A program made the position numbers and the translations under genes. Shown one piece after another: positions 9,631-19,335 of a stretch of 64,000 nucleotides of DNA. Source of the DNA: Acidithiobacillus marinus (GTDB taxonomy: Bacteria > Pseudomonadota > Gammaproteobacteria > Acidithiobacillales > Acidithiobacillaceae). Where the stretch lies: contig NZ_MXAV01000004.1 in the NCBI RefSeq assembly GCF_002847505.1, positions 124,001-188,000 on the forward strand, given 5' to 3'. A model generated the notes under the pieces. That model was not told the origin of the DNA and made no database searches. It saw only the letters and a list, made by a program, of their open reading frames with translations. Positions within the stretch are counted from its first letter, which is position 1. Each line of letters starts with the position of its first letter.

Positions 9631-9652
9631 AAGGCCCCAATAAAGGGGCCTT
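9631..9652 (-). terminator. Rho-independent terminator of metE
   Basis: An 8-bp perfect stem, AAGGCCCC (9631-9638) with GGGGCCTT (9645-9652), around a 6-base loop. Read on the minus strand it is followed by TTTTCATTTATT, so it best serves metE. It may also stop leftward or rightward read-through between the two convergent operons. Confidence 0.75.
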
Positions 9653-9676
9653 GGTGATGCAACAATCCCGGAGGAA

Positions 9677-12031
9677 TCAGACGTGTTTGGCACGTACCTG
9701 CTTGGCGGCTTCCACCATGTTTTCCAGCGCCGGAGTGACTTCTGCCCACTTGCGGGTCTTGAGTCCGCAGTCTGGGTTGATCCACAAGCGCTCGGCCGGG
9801 ACCACCTTGACGGCTTTTTCCATCAGCCCCACCATTTCTTCAACACTGGGAACGCGGGGGGAATGGATATCATACACACCGGGTCCAATTTCGTTGGGGT
9901 AGTTGAAGGTAGCAAAAGCATCCAGCAATTCCATTTGCGAACGGGAAGTCTCGATGGTAATGACATCTGCATCCATGGCCGCAATGGCAGGTAGAATGTC
10001 ATTGAACTCCGAGTAGCACATATGGGTATGAATTTGCACATCATCGGGGGCAATTTGCGCAGAAATACGGAATGCGCGCGATGCCCAGTTCAGATAGTGA
10101 TCCCAGTCCTTGCGCTTGAGGGGCAGTCCTTCGCGGTAGGCGGGTTCGTCAATCTGAATGATGCCGATACCGGCGTCGATCAGATCCTTGACCTCATCAC
10201 GGATGGCCAGGGCAATTTGCAGGGCGGTTCTTTCTCGGGGTTGGTCATCGCGGACAAAAGACCACTGCAGGATGGTTACGGGTCCGGTGAGCATGCCTTT
10301 CATGGGACGTTGGGTTAGAGACTGGGCATATTGGCTCCAGGCCACGGTCATGGGGGTGGGGCGGGACACGTCGCCAAAAATCAACGGCGGTTTTACATAG
10401 CGTGAGCCGTAGCTCTGTACCCAGCCATGGCGGGTAAAGGCAAATCCGGCCAGCTGCTCACCAAAATATTCCACCATGTCATTCCGTTCAGGTTCACCAT
10501 GCACCGGTACATCAATACCCAGGCGTTCCTGTTCTTTCACCACCAGGGCAATTTCCGCTTCCATCGCCTTCTGATAGTCAGTGTCGCTCAGTTCGCCCTT
10601 GCGGTTCTGCAGGCGGGCCTTACGAATTTCAGGGGTCTGAGGGAAACTGCCGATGCTGGTGGTGGGGAATGCGGGCAGCTTGAAACGCGCCCGTTGTGCG
10701 GCTTCGCGCGCCGGGAAAGGACTTTTGCGCTGTCCGTCATCCTGACCCAGACCCTCAAGGCGCTGGGCCACAGCCGGGTTGTGAATGCGCGGGGAGGTTT
10801 TGCGGGAATGCACGGCAGCGCGGGCAGTAGCCAGCTCCTGAGCGACGCCATCCACGCCGGCGTTGAGGGCACGGCCGAGAATGGCGACCTCATCCAGTTT
10901 CTGCACCGAGAAAGCCAGCCAGGATTTCAGCTCGGCATCCAGTTCGTTTTCCTGATCCAGATCCACGGGGGTGTGCAGGAGGCTGCAGGAAGGAGCCACC
11001 CAGAGGCGCTCGCCCAACTGTTGATGGGCGGGTTCCAGCAGTTTCAGACCGGCATCCAGGTCAGCACGCCAGACATTGCGACCATCTACTACGCCCAGGG
11101 AAAGCACTTTTTCGGCGGGATAATTTTTCAGGAAAGTATCCAGTTGCTGGGGAGCGCGGCGCAGGTCCAGATGCAGACCGGCCACCGGTAGGGCCTTGAG
11201 GATTTCGGCGTGGTCGGCTACTGAATCAAAATAGGTAGCCAGCAAAATTTTGGGGCTTTTGCCCTTGCTGAGGGTCTGATAAGCCGACTCCAGGGCTTTG
11301 CGCCATTCGGCGGGGAGGTCCAGGGCCAGAGCGGGTTCGTCCATCTGTACCCAGTCCACACCCATGGCGGCGAGACGCTCGAGAATTTCGGCATATACCG
11401 GCAGCACCTTGGGCAGCAGGGTCAGGCGATCAAAGCAGGCATTGCCCACCGGGGCGCCGTGACCATGACAGGCGCTGTCATCATGATGATGCTGAGCTTC
11501 ATGATGGGCTTCGGCATTCAGGTCCTTTTCCTTGCCCAGCCACAAATAGGTGATGGGACCGACGAGCACGGGCTTGGCCTTGATACCCAGGGCCTGGGCT
11601 TCCTTGACCTGATCAAACAGGCGCTCGCTGCTCAGGCTGAAGGTCATGTTTTCGTGGAATTCTGGGACGATGAAATGGTAGTTGGTATCAAACCATTTGG
11701 TCATTTCCATGGCAGGCTGAGTGCTGGAGCCACGGGCCATGGCAAAAAAGGTATCCAGGCCGACCTGGCTACCGGAAAAACCATAACGCGGGGGAATGGC
11801 GCCGAGGGTGCAGCTCATGTCCAGCATATGGTCATAAAGGCTGAAATCACCGACCGGAATCAGATCCATCCCACAGGTCTGCTGGATTTTCCAGTGGCGG
11901 TCACGTAACTGGGCAGCGCGGGATTGCAGTTCCTTTTCGTCAATTTCCTTGGACCAAAAGCTTTCCAGTGCTTTTTTGAGTTCGCGTTTATGACCGATAC
12001 GCGGAAAACCGAGACTGTGAACGGACGTCAT
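9677..12031 (-). CDS. metE: Cobalamin-independent methionine synthase MetE
   Basis: Transfers the methyl group of 5-methyltetrahydropteroyl-triglutamate to homocysteine to make methionine; cytoplasmic, zinc-dependent. 784 residues with both MetE barrels: N-terminal [19 protein letters not shown]-terminal [16 protein letters not shown]. Zinc ligands are visible in HTHMCYSEF and in [13 protein letters not shown]. The ATG at 12031 is preferred over the one at 12037: GGAG lies 8 bases before 12031 but only 2 before 12037, and [13 protein letters not shown] aligns with family N-termini. Residues about 168-199 form an insertion with seven His and two Cys between WLGK and FDRLTLLPK (the E. coli enzyme has only a few residues there). 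It lies 95 bases after ubiE on the same strand, behind a MetR-like palindrome. Confidence 0.96.
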   Translation of the reverse strand: MTSVHSLGFPRIGHKRELKKALESFWSKEIDEKELQSRAAQLRDRHWKIQQTCGMDLIPVGDFSLYDHMLDMSCTLGAIPPRYGFSGSQVGLDTFFAMARGSSTQPAMEMTKWFDTNYHFIVPEFHENMTFSLSSERLFDQVKEAQALGIKAKPVLVGPITYLWLGKEKDLNAEAHHEAQHHHDDSACHGHGAPVGNACFDRLTLLPKVLPVYAEILERLAAMGVDWVQMDEPALALDLPAEWRKALESAYQTLSKGKSPKILLATYFDSVADHAEILKALPVAGLHLDLRRAPQQLDTFLKNYPAEKVLSLGVVDGRNVWRADLDAGLKLLEPAHQQLGERLWVAPSCSLLHTPVDLDQENELDAELKSWLAFSVQKLDEVAILGRALNAGVDGVAQELATARAAVHSRKTSPRIHNPAVAQRLEGLGQDDGQRKSPFPAREAAQRARFKLPAFPTTSIGSFPQTPEIRKARLQNRKGELSDTDYQKAMEAEIALVVKEQERLGIDVPVHGEPERNDMVEYFGEQLAGFAFTRHGWVQSYGSRYVKPPLIFGDVSRPTPMTVAWSQYAQSLTQRPMKGMLTGPVTILQWSFVRDDQPRERTALQIALAIRDEVKDLIDAGIGIIQIDEPAYREGLPLKRKDWDHYLNWASRAFRISAQIAPDDVQIHTHMCYSEFNDILPAIAAMDADVITIETSRSQMELLDAFATFNYPNEIGPGVYDIHSPRVPSVEEMVGLMEKAVKVVPAERLWINPDCGLKTRKWAEVTPALENMVEAAKQVRAKHV

Positions 12032-12111
12032 GGGCATTACTCCTCTGCGAAAATTGAGGTCATCATGCCCTGCCCGGAGTCTCGGCTCAAGAGGGAATTT
12101 TTAGGTGTTCA

Positions 12112-12128
12112 GATGAAAAGCATTCATC
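12112..12128 (-). promoter_or_regulatory. Candidate MetR-type operator upstream of metE
   Basis: GATGAA-AAGCA-TTCATC is a perfect inverted repeat with 6-base arms and a 5-base spacer. Its core TGAA-N5-TTCA (12114-12126) matches the published enterobacterial MetR consensus exactly. It is centred about 88 bases upstream of the metE ATG and touches the ubiE stop codon. No metR gene is in the window, so the regulator is inferred. Confidence 0.5.
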
Positions 12129-12912
12129 AGTCCATATGAAAGCCGCGATGCAGTGCGACAATGCCCCCCGATAAATTGAACACTTCCACTCGCTCCAGTC
12201 CGGCATCTTCCATCATCATCTTGAAAGTATCCTGGTCGGGGAAACGACGGATGGATTCCACCAGATATTGATAACTTTCCCGATCCTTGGCCACGAGTTC
12301 GCCAATGCGCGGGAGCAGCTGAAAGGAGTAGAGATCGTAGATGGACTGTAAACCCGGCCAGCGCGGGTGGGAAAATTCCAGAATCAAGGCGCGGCCACCG
12401 GTCTTGAGGACGCGATGAATTTCCTTCAGGGCGCGCTCGGGGTGGGTCATGTTGCGGATTCCGAAGGCGAGGGTCACCAGATCAAATTCGCGATCAGGGA
12501 AGGGGAGTTCTTCGGCATTGGCTTCGACGAATTCGACCCCGGCGACAATCCCCTTGTCGGCCAGGCGCGTTTCGCCAACGGCGAGCATTTCCGGATTGAT
12601 GTCCGATACGACGATGGATCCCCGGGGTTGGATGCGCGGATAAATGGCGGCGGCCAGATCTCCGGTTCCTCCAGCCAGGTCCAGCACCCGCTGGCCGGGG
12701 CGGGGGCGGGCCAGATCGACCGTGAAGCGTTTCCACAGACGATGGACACCGAGTGACATCAGGTCATTCATCAGGTCGTATTTGCCCGCAACACTGCTGA
12801 ATACTCCTTTGACCAGATGCTCCTTTTCAGTTTCCGGAACTTCCTGGTAGCCAAAGTGGGTGGTGGGCACAAGCGCCTGATCCTGCATGTCCTCTCCCTG
12901 TTGATCACTCAT
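12127..12912 (-). CDS. ubiE: Ubiquinone/menaquinone C-methyltransferase UbiE
   Basis: A SAM-dependent methyltransferase that C-methylates the benzoquinol (and demethylmenaquinol) ring in quinone biosynthesis. 261 residues; the opening [18 protein letters not shown] and the block [20 protein letters not shown] are UbiE signatures, and the SAM-binding loop is [14 protein letters not shown] 9 bases before the ATG at 12912 supports this start; the first 15 residues are poorly conserved extension. It is upstream of metE on the same strand, a plausible but unproven co-transcription, since metE seems to have its own operator. Confidence 0.96.
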   Translation of the reverse strand: MSDQQGEDMQDQALVPTTHFGYQEVPETEKEHLVKGVFSSVAGKYDLMNDLMSLGVHRLWKRFTVDLARPRPGQRVLDLAGGTGDLAAAIYPRIQPRGSIVVSDINPEMLAVGETRLADKGIVAGVEFVEANAEELPFPDREFDLVTLAFGIRNMTHPERALKEIHRVLKTGGRALILEFSHPRWPGLQSIYDLYSFQLLPRIGELVAKDRESYQYLVESIRRFPDQDTFKMMMEDAGLERVEVFNLSGGIVALHRGFHMD

Positions 12913-12967
12913 ATTGCACGACTCCTGTTATCGTAAATGCGGCTTCCAGCCATTCAGACCCGACCTG

Positions 12968-13624
12968 TCAGACTGAGCGTAGCAGAAGACTGCCTTTTTC
13001 GCTGATATAATTGCGCAGTCGTTCCGGAAAGTCAGCCGTGACGGAACCGGCTACTTCCGGTAATTCCATGAGCAAGGCCGTCCAGCGCCGCAGTTTGCCC
13101 AAGGCTTCCCAGCGCGGTAATGGTCTTAAGGCATGGAGGATTTCCATGCGCATGAATAAGGGCGCATAAGCCGCATCTACCAGGCTGAAGTTTTGGCCGG
13201 CAAAAAAATGGTTTCCGGTCATGTTTTTTTCGAGCCGCTCCAGTTTGTCGAAGAGTTGGCGACTGGCAGCGGTAAAGCGCTCTTCTCCCTGGGCGATCAT
13301 CATCTGGAACTGGTCACCGATCATTTCGCTACCAAAGGCAATCCAGGCGCGATGCTGGGCGCGCTCCAGCGGGTCGGCAGGATGTAATGCCGGCGCAATG
13401 GTTTCATCCAGGTATTCATTGATGACCTGGGACTCAAAAAGCACCGTATCCGTACCGATTTTCAGGCAGGGCACTTTACCCATGGGGGATAAAGCCAGAA
13501 ACCATTCGGGTTTGTGGGCAAGATCAATGTGGGTGAGTTTGAAGCCTACCTGCTTGTGCAGTAGAGTGATCACGGAGCGCTGCACATAAGGGCAGAGGGG
13601 GAAGCTGATCAGTTCCAGAGTCAT
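12968..13624 (-). CDS. Glutathione S-transferase family protein
   Basis: 218 residues with an N-terminal thioredoxin fold (LISFPLCPYVQRSVITLL, then PMGKVPCLKIG and the glutathione-binding LFESQVINEYLDE) and an all-helical C-terminal domain. The CPYV motif at the usual active-site position suggests a Cys-type GST (omega/lambda or lignin-modifying-like) able to do glutathione-dependent reduction rather than classical conjugation. GAGGAG 6 bases upstream of the ATG supports the start. It lies between ubiE and metW on the same strand; its substrate is unknown. Confidence 0.88.
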   Translation of the reverse strand: MTLELISFPLCPYVQRSVITLLHKQVGFKLTHIDLAHKPEWFLALSPMGKVPCLKIGTDTVLFESQVINEYLDETIAPALHPADPLERAQHRAWIAFGSEMIGDQFQMMIAQGEERFTAASRQLFDKLERLEKNMTGNHFFAGQNFSLVDAAYAPLFMRMEILHALRPLPRWEALGKLRRWTALLMELPEVAGSVTADFPERLRNYISEKGSLLLRSV

Positions 13625-13645
13625 GGCATGCTCCTCGCGTAGGCC

Positions 13646-14251
13646 TTAGCGTGCGCCCAGCGCACAGCGATACAAGGCGACTTCTCCAAATAAATTAGGT
13701 AAGAGACGATTGCGCCAGGTGCTATGGCGCCGGTCATTCAGCACCACCCGCTGATGGATGACAATACCGTTATCAGCGCAGAGCTGCTCGAAATCCCGAA
13801 TCGTACACAGGTGAATGTTGGGAGTATCATACCACGTATGCGGCAAGGCGTCTGTGGTCGGCATTTTTCCGAGAACACCCAGTTGCCAGCGCGCATGCCA
13901 GTGGCCCATGTTGGGAAAAGTGACAATCACTTCGCGGCCCACTCGTAACATTTCCTGTAATAATTGCAGTGGAAAGTTTGTCGCCTGGAGTGTCAGGGAG
14001 AGTACGACAGTATCCACGCTGAGATCGGCAAAATTTTTGAGCCCCTGATCGAGATCCTGCTGAATAACCGGAATCCCACGGCGAATGGCCGCAACCACAC
14101 GGTCTTCTTCAATTTCCACCCCATAACCCTGGACCTCTTTTTCGGCACGCAGGTAGGCCAGAAGTTCTCCCTCCCCGCAACCCAGATCGAGAATGCGGCT
14201 CTGGGGAGCAATCCAGTCGGCAATGATGGCCAGGTCACGGCGCAGCTTCAT
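13646..14251 (-). CDS. metW: MetW methyltransferase-like protein
   Basis: 201 residues with a SAM-dependent methyltransferase fold: [16 protein letters not shown] is the SAM loop, followed by [18 protein letters not shown] and the MetW-type [18 protein letters not shown]. MetW genes almost always follow metX in proteobacteria and are implicated in methionine biosynthesis; MetW is reported to be needed for full MetX activity in some species. Here its start overlaps the metX stop by 4 bases (14248-14251), indicating coupled translation. Confidence 0.93.
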   Translation of the reverse strand: MKLRRDLAIIADWIAPQSRILDLGCGEGELLAYLRAEKEVQGYGVEIEEDRVVAAIRRGIPVIQQDLDQGLKNFADLSVDTVVLSLTLQATNFPLQLLQEMLRVGREVIVTFPNMGHWHARWQLGVLGKMPTTDALPHTWYDTPNIHLCTIRDFEQLCADNGIVIHQRVVLNDRRHSTWRNRLLPNLFGEVALYRCALGAR

Positions 14252-15399
14252 AGGCCAATTTCCTCGGCAACGCGCTGCAGATAAGTGCGCAGGACGGCCA
14301 CGTATTGGGGGATGGGCATTAAAAACGAATCATGGCCGTGGGTGGATTCGATTTCGGCATAGCTGACATCACGATTGCAGGTATAAAGCGCTTGGACGAT
14401 TTCCCGGGACCGCTCCGGGGAAAAGCGCCAGTCGGAGCTGAAAGAAATGACCAGATAAGCGGCTTGAATCGGCGTAAAGGCTTCTGCCAGATTGCCTCCG
14501 TAGGCACTAGCCGGATCAAAGTAATCCAGGGCTTTGGTAATGTAGAGATAGCTGTTGGCATCAAAGCGTTCGACAAAGCTGGAGCCCTGATAGCGCAAAT
14601 AGCTTTCCACTTCAAAATCCACATCAAAACCAAAAGAGAAAGCCTTGCCGCCCCGGGTTTCGCGGCCAAACTTGCTGCGCATGGCATCATCGGAAAGGTA
14701 GGTGATGTGGCCGATCATGCGCGCCAGGGAGAGGCCCCGACGAGGTTTGGTGTCGTGGGCATAATAGCGGCCATTATGAAAATCGGGGTCGGTCATGATG
14801 GCCTGTCGGCAGACTTCGTTGAAAGCGATATTCTGCGCGGTCAATTTGGGAGCGGCAGCAATGACGACGGCATTACGCAGGCGTTCCGGATAATCCATGC
14901 TCCACTGCATGACCTGCATACCGCCCAGGCTGCCACCAATGACGGCAGCCCATTGCGCAATATCCAGATAGTCCGCCAGATCGGCCTGGGTTTTTACCCA
15001 GTCCCTCACCGTCACCATAGGAAAATCCAGCCCCCAGGGGCTGCCAGTTTCTGGATTGATGCTGGCGGGGCCGGTTGAACCTTTGCACGATCCGATGAAA
15101 TTGGCGCAGACGAAAAAGAATTGCTTCGTATCCATGGCCTTGCCGGGACCGAGCAGATGTTCCCACCAGCCCGGTTTGCGGTCTTCCAGCTGATGATAAC
15201 CGGCGGCATGATGGTCACCGGAGAGGGCGTGACAGAGCAGGATGGCGTTACTGCGATCCTTATTCAATACGCCATAAGTTTCATAAACCAAGGTGTAGCC
15301 AGGTAAGCTTCGCCCGCACTCCAGTTGCAGGTCGCCCGGAAAGGCGGCTGTCTGCGGTATGACCAATCCAACGGAATCAGCAGGTATCTGAGCAGGCAT
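14248..15399 (-). CDS. metX: Homoserine O-acyltransferase MetX
   Basis: An alpha/beta-hydrolase-fold enzyme that acylates homoserine from acetyl-CoA or succinyl-CoA, the first committed step of methionine synthesis. 383 residues; nucleophile Ser157 lies in GGSLGGMQ, the Asp is likely in SSDWRFSPE and the His in STHGHDSFL near the C-terminus. [12 protein letters not shown] near residue 56 is the oxyanion/substrate loop. Acyl-donor choice differs inside the MetX family and cannot be set here with confidence. It forms an operon with metW and is divergent from the membrane protein gene at 15582. Confidence 0.95.
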   Translation of the reverse strand: MPAQIPADSVGLVIPQTAAFPGDLQLECGRSLPGYTLVYETYGVLNKDRSNAILLCHALSGDHHAAGYHQLEDRKPGWWEHLLGPGKAMDTKQFFFVCANFIGSCKGSTGPASINPETGSPWGLDFPMVTVRDWVKTQADLADYLDIAQWAAVIGGSLGGMQVMQWSMDYPERLRNAVVIAAAPKLTAQNIAFNEVCRQAIMTDPDFHNGRYYAHDTKPRRGLSLARMIGHITYLSDDAMRSKFGRETRGGKAFSFGFDVDFEVESYLRYQGSSFVERFDANSYLYITKALDYFDPASAYGGNLAEAFTPIQAAYLVISFSSDWRFSPERSREIVQALYTCNRDVSYAEIESTHGHDSFLMPIPQYVAVLRTYLQRVAEEIGL

Positions 15400-15416
15400 G
15401 GTATGCTTTTCTAATC

Positions 15417-15425
15417 ATCATAACA
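15417..15425 (-). promoter_or_regulatory. Possible extended -10 element of metXW
   Basis: On the minus strand the sequence reads TGTTATGAT, an extended -10 form (TG-N-TATGAT, five of six to consensus). It lies about 20 bases before the metX ATG. No good -35 is at the right distance, so this is a weak call. Confidence 0.3.
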
Positions 15426-15504
15426 GAGCCGGGTGAGTCTAAACTTCAAGAGCGGCGGCGACAAGCGGCATGCAGGCAAACATCGCGTGCGGCCAACTCG
15501 GAGT

Positions 15505-15570
15505 AAAATTCTGTGTAGGAATTTTGTATTCATCCATCTGGATGGTTTAGAATATTTAATGGATATATTC
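15505..15570. promoter_or_regulatory. AT-rich region with inverted repeats before the 15582 gene
   Basis: Three inverted repeats are packed into 66 bases: AAAATTC-N7-GAATTTT (15505-15525), CATCC-ATCT-GGATG (about 15531-15544) and GAATAT-N9-ATATTC (15550-15570). The local AT content is well above that of the flanking genes. The arrangement suggests operator sites in the metX/15582 divergent promoter region, but no known regulator consensus was recognised. Confidence 0.4.
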
Positions 15571-15581
15571 TGCATCAAGTT

Positions 15582-16397
15582 GTGTTTGGCCATGTGCCAA
15601 AGTGCCGGGGGATGATTTTGGCTTGGAAGTGGGTAAGTCGCGTAGTCAGCTGGGTCGAAGGGGGTGCTGAGTTAGTCATGGCCCGGCCCCGCCCTTGGCT
15701 GTGGCTCACTGGGGGTGCTTTGGTGCTGACCGCTATCCCTTTCCCGGAATGGCTGATGTATGCCCTGGCTCCTTTTGGTTTGCTTTTTGGCCTGGAAATT
15801 GCCGCCAACACTGACGCAGAAGTGGAATCCTACAGTCCTCGGCAAACGCGTCATGCCCTGCATGTGGCCGTCGTCTGGGGAATGCTTTTTGCTGTTTTTG
15901 GCATGATTTTCGAGTTTGGTCAGGATATGGTCGTCATGGGCAGCCTGCTCGCTGGCATCCACATCCCTTGGCATGACAATAGTGGTTTGGGTCAGGGGTT
16001 CTGGGGTTGGTGGTTTGCCTTCGGGCAACGTTTCTCGGATTTGTCACTGATGCCCTATTTCTGGTTTTCTCCGGCTTTTTTCGGCATTGCACTGGCCTTG
16101 CATAAAGGTCATGGCTGGCTCGAATCCGAGGTGGAAACCACTTTGACCCTGTTGTTCCGACCGGAATTGCGGGATCCCCTGATTGGCCTCTGGGCCATTA
16201 TTCTGCTCGCCAATCTGTTCATGCCGGCTTTTTCCCAATTGTGGCTGGGCTTGATTGTCTGGGTGCTGGGGCCGCCGGTCATTCATGTCGCCTATCAGGA
16301 CATATTTGCCGACAAACGTCGTCCTCCCCGGAAAAAGAAAGAAACTTCCCGCTTCGTGCTGGCGCAGCATCCCCAGCCGGTGCGCGTCAAGCTCTGA
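15582..16397 (+). CDS. Unrecognised multi-pass membrane protein
   Basis: I do not recognise this family. The frame gives up to 271 residues with about four to six hydrophobic segments (near residues 40-60, 92-125, 160-178 and 203-240), many aromatic residues (FWGWWFAFGQRF, MPYFWFSPAFF) and a strongly basic C-terminal tail (RRPPRKKKE). Acidic and Trp-rich loops lie between the segments. The start is uncertain: GTG at 15582, ATG at 15612 (GGGGG directly adjacent) and ATG at 15678 (AAGGGGG further upstream) are in frame. It lies between divergent metX and co-directional glyA, 105 bases before the latter. Cytoplasmic-membrane location is inferred from hydrophobicity. Confidence 0.7.
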   Translation: MFGHVPKCRGMILAWKWVSRVVSWVEGGAELVMARPRPWLWLTGGALVLTAIPFPEWLMYALAPFGLLFGLEIAANTDAEVESYSPRQTRHALHVAVVWGMLFAVFGMIFEFGQDMVVMGSLLAGIHIPWHDNSGLGQGFWGWWFAFGQRFSDLSLMPYFWFSPAFFGIALALHKGHGWLESEVETTLTLLFRPELRDPLIGLWAIILLANLFMPAFSQLWLGLIVWVLGPPVIHVAYQDIFADKRRPPRKKKETSRFVLAQHPQPVRVKL

Positions 16398-16410
16398 TGA
16401 GTTTCATTCA
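16398..16410 (+). promoter_or_regulatory. Weak MetR-like half-palindrome upstream of glyA
   Basis: TGAG-TTTCA-TTCA matches TGAA-N5-TTCA at seven of eight positions. It lies about 93-105 bases before the glyA ATG. In E. coli glyA is a MetR target, which makes the match worth recording, but a single 7/8 hit can occur by chance. Confidence 0.25.
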
Positions 16411-16502
16411 TGGTTTGCACGCATTTTTTACCCTTGCCGTGAGTGCTTGTATCCATTAGTGTCTAGCCACAAATTTCCCGGAAGTTTTTGAAGGAGTGCA
16501 GC

Positions 16503-17747
16503 ATGTTTTCCAAAACCCTCAGTATTGCTGATTTTGACCCCACCTTGTGGGATGCCATGCGCAAGGAAACCCAACGTCAGGAAGACCATGTGGAACTCAT
16601 TGCTTCCGAAAACTATACCAGTCCCATGGTCATGGCGGCCCAGGGTTCGGTGTTGACCAACAAGTACGCCGAGGGCTATCCGGGAAAACGCTATTATGGT
16701 GGCTGCGAATATGTGGACATTGCCGAACAGCTTGCCATGGATCGTGCCCTGGAGCTCTTCGGTGCCGAACATGCCAATGTGCAGCCCCATTCCGGTTCTC
16801 AGGCCAATCAGGCTGTGTATCTTTCGGTTTTGCAGCCGGGCGATAAAATCATGGGCATGAGTCTGGCCCATGGTGGACATCTGACCCACGGTGCCAAGGT
16901 CAATGTATCGGGTAAGCTCTTTCAGGTGGCTGCCTATGGGGTGCGGGCTGAAGATGGGCGCATTGATTATGATGCCCTGGCGGCCCAAGCCGAACAGGAA
17001 CGCCCCAAAATGATCGTCGCCGGGGCCAGCGCCTATTCCCGCATCATTGATTTTGAAAAAATCGGTGAGATTGCCCGGAGTATCGGTGCGTATCTGCTGG
17101 TGGATATGGCGCACATTGCCGGCCTGGTCGCCGCCGGTTTGCATCCCAGCCCGGTGCCCCATGCTGATTTTGTCACCACCACCACCCACAAAACGCTGCG
17201 TGGTCCCCGTGGCGGCCTGATTCTTTGCCGTGGAGAGTACGCCAAGAAGGTGAACTCGCTGATTTTCCCGGGATTACAGGGCGGTCCTCTGATGCATGTC
17301 ATTGCCGGCAAGGCGATAGCCTTCCGGGAAGCCCTGCAGCCCGAATTCAAAACCTATCAGCAGCAGGTCATTCGTAATGCCCAGACCCTGAGCGGAGTCC
17401 TGGCTGAGCGCGGTTATACCGCTGTTTCCGGCGGCACCGACAATCACCTCTTCCTCCTCAATCTCGGTGAAAAGGTAACGGGCAAGGAAGCTGAAGAAGC
17501 CCTCGGGCGTGCCAATATTACCGTCAACAAAAATGCGGTGCCCTTTGATACCCGTCCGCCGGCCGTCACCAGTGGTATTCGCATCGGTACTCCGGCAGCC
17601 ACTACCCGTGGCTTTGGCGACGCCGAAATGCAGCGCTTGGGCAAGGGTATTGCCGATGTGCTGGATGCTCCCGGTGATGAGTCGGTCATTACCCGGGTCC
17701 AGGCAGATATGATTGCGCTGTGCAAACAGTTTCCGGTTTACGGCTAG
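16503..17747 (+). CDS. glyA: Serine hydroxymethyltransferase GlyA
   Basis: A PLP enzyme that interconverts serine and glycine while charging tetrahydrofolate with a one-carbon unit; cytoplasmic. 414 residues with the family blocks [38 protein letters not shown] and the PLP lysine Lys230 in [14 protein letters not shown]. The ATG at 16503 has AAGGAG six bases upstream (16491-16496); the in-frame TTG at 16488 would put the start before that ribosome site. It leads the glyA-nrdR-ribD-ribE-ribB-ribH-nusB run, a common proteobacterial order. Confidence 0.97.
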   Translation: MFSKTLSIADFDPTLWDAMRKETQRQEDHVELIASENYTSPMVMAAQGSVLTNKYAEGYPGKRYYGGCEYVDIAEQLAMDRALELFGAEHANVQPHSGSQANQAVYLSVLQPGDKIMGMSLAHGGHLTHGAKVNVSGKLFQVAAYGVRAEDGRIDYDALAAQAEQERPKMIVAGASAYSRIIDFEKIGEIARSIGAYLLVDMAHIAGLVAAGLHPSPVPHADFVTTTTHKTLRGPRGGLILCRGEYAKKVNSLIFPGLQGGPLMHVIAGKAIAFREALQPEFKTYQQQVIRNAQTLSGVLAERGYTAVSGGTDNHLFLLNLGEKVTGKEAEEALGRANITVNKNAVPFDTRPPAVTSGIRIGTPAATTRGFGDAEMQRLGKGIADVLDAPGDESVITRVQADMIALCKQFPVYG

Positions 17748-17753
17748 GGTTCG

Positions 17754-18242
17754 GTGTATTGCCCGTTTTGCGCCTTCGCTGATACCCGGGTGGTGGACTC
17801 CCGCCTTGCCGATGAGGGCGGGACCGTGCGGCGCCGTCGGGAATGTCCGCAATGTGGGCAACGCTTCACGACTTTTGAGCGGGCTGAGCTGTCCCTGCCG
17901 ATGGTGGTGAAAACCGATGGTCGTCGCGAGGCTTTCAATGAAGACAAGCTCCAGCGCGGCTTGACCAGGGCGCTCAGTAAAAGGCCCGTGGCCACCGAAC
18001 AGGTGGATGCGGCCTTGCGGCAGATACAGCGGCGGCTGCGTGAAAAAGGCGATCGGGAAGTACCGGCACGGCTGATCGGAGATCTGGTCATGGAAGCTTT
18101 GCGTGGTCTTGATCCCGTTGCTTATGTGCGTTTTGCCTCGGTCTATCGGCGCTTTGAGGATGTGGAAGCCTTCAGCGCCGAAATTGCCCGTTTGAAAGAG
18201 GTGCAGTCAACCGATACGGAAGAAGGTGCGGGTGCTGACTGA
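17754..18242 (+). CDS. nrdR: Transcriptional repressor NrdR
   Basis: A zinc-ribbon/ATP-cone repressor of ribonucleotide reductase genes. 162 residues; the N-terminal ribbon has CPFC and CPQC pairs flanking VVDSR and RRRREC, and the ATP-cone starts at [16 protein letters not shown]. The GTG at 17754 starts directly at the conserved Tyr-Cys-Pro and lies 6 bases after the glyA stop. Its 3' end overlaps the start of ribD. No NrdR boxes or nrd genes are nearby. Confidence 0.96.
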   Translation: MYCPFCAFADTRVVDSRLADEGGTVRRRRECPQCGQRFTTFERAELSLPMVVKTDGRREAFNEDKLQRGLTRALSKRPVATEQVDAALRQIQRRLREKGDREVPARLIGDLVMEALRGLDPVAYVRFASVYRRFEDVEAFSAEIARLKEVQSTDTEEGAGAD

Positions 18243-19332
18243 GGGCGATGCGGCCTTCATGTCGCTGGCGCTGGATTTGGCGCGGCAGGGCTTGTACTCC
18301 ACTCATCCCAATCCTCGGGTGGGTGCCCTGGTAGTCCAGGGTGAAAACATTGTTGGCCGGGGCGCTCATCTTTTTGCCGGAGAGGCTCATGCCGAGGTCA
18401 TTGCCCTGGCCGAAGCCGGAGCGGCTGCCCGGGGCGCAACCGTATATGTGACCCTGGAACCCTGTTCCCATCGGGGGCGGACCGGTCCCTGTGCGGATGC
18501 CTTGATGGCTGCCGGGGTGGGACGCGTGGTTGTGGCCATGCAGGATCCTAATCCGTTGGTGGCCGGACAGGGTATCGCCCGCCTTCGTGCTGCCGGTATT
18601 CCGGTGGATCTGGGCTGCGGCGAAGCGGAAAGCCGGGCGCTGAACCCCGGTTATTTGCAGCGCATGGAAAAGGGGCGTCCCTGGGTTCGTCTGAAGCAGG
18701 CTATCAGCCTCGATGGGGCCGTGGCGCTGGCCAATGGCCAGAGTCAGTGGCTGACCGGCACGCTGGCCCGCAGCGATGTGCAAAAAGAGCGGGCACGAGT
18801 GAGTGCCATCATGGTAGGAGTAGGTACGGTCCTGGCCGATAATCCGCGTCTGGCCCCGCGCCTGGAAACGCCTTTGCGACGCTATCCAGTCAAGGTGATT
18901 CTCGATACGCATTTGCAAACTCCCACTGATGCCGCGCTGTTTTCCTCACCGGGGGCGGTCTGGATTGGCCATGGGCCGGAAGTATCGACTGCAAAGCGCA
19001 GTCAGCTGCAAAAGGCGGGGGCGGAGTTGCTGGCGGTTCCCCTGGACGGGACGCGGCTGGATATATTGGAGCTGCTGCGCCTGCTGGCTGGGAAACAGAT
19101 CAACGAAGTGCTGGTGGAGGCCGGGCCGACCTTGGCGAGTGCCCTGTTTGCTGCAAAATGGGTGGATGAATGGCTGGTATATATGGCGCCTCTGCTGTTG
19201 GGTCAGGGGGCGCAGGCGGCGGTGCAGGCGGGACCTTTTGCCCGGCTTGCCGAAGCTCCACGCTGGCAAAGTCGCAGCTTCGAGTTGCTGGACAACGATC
19301 TGAAGTGGACCTTGCGTCCGCAGGAGAACTGA
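18226..19332 (+). CDS. ribD: Riboflavin deaminase/reductase RibD
   Basis: Bifunctional: deaminates the pyrimidine from GTP cyclohydrolase II and then reduces the ribosyl side chain. 368 residues; the N-terminal zinc deaminase has HAEVIAL and the [11 protein letters not shown] motif, and the C-terminal NADPH reductase begins near [15 protein letters not shown]. The GTG at 18226 overlaps nrdR by 17 bases; a GTG at 18232 is an equally possible start, since neither has a strong ribosome site. ribE follows after 3 bases. Confidence 0.95.
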   Translation: MRVLTEGDAAFMSLALDLARQGLYSTHPNPRVGALVVQGENIVGRGAHLFAGEAHAEVIALAEAGAAARGATVYVTLEPCSHRGRTGPCADALMAAGVGRVVVAMQDPNPLVAGQGIARLRAAGIPVDLGCGEAESRALNPGYLQRMEKGRPWVRLKQAISLDGAVALANGQSQWLTGTLARSDVQKERARVSAIMVGVGTVLADNPRLAPRLETPLRRYPVKVILDTHLQTPTDAALFSSPGAVWIGHGPEVSTAKRSQLQKAGAELLAVPLDGTRLDILELLRLLAGKQINEVLVEAGPTLASALFAAKWVDEWLVYMAPLLLGQGAQAAVQAGPFARLAEAPRWQSRSFELLDNDLKWTLRPQEN

Positions 19333-19335
19333 TAG

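Noticed and set aside
10427-11191. 254-codon frame opposite metE
   Set aside because: Shadow of metE with no recognisable motif or start signal.
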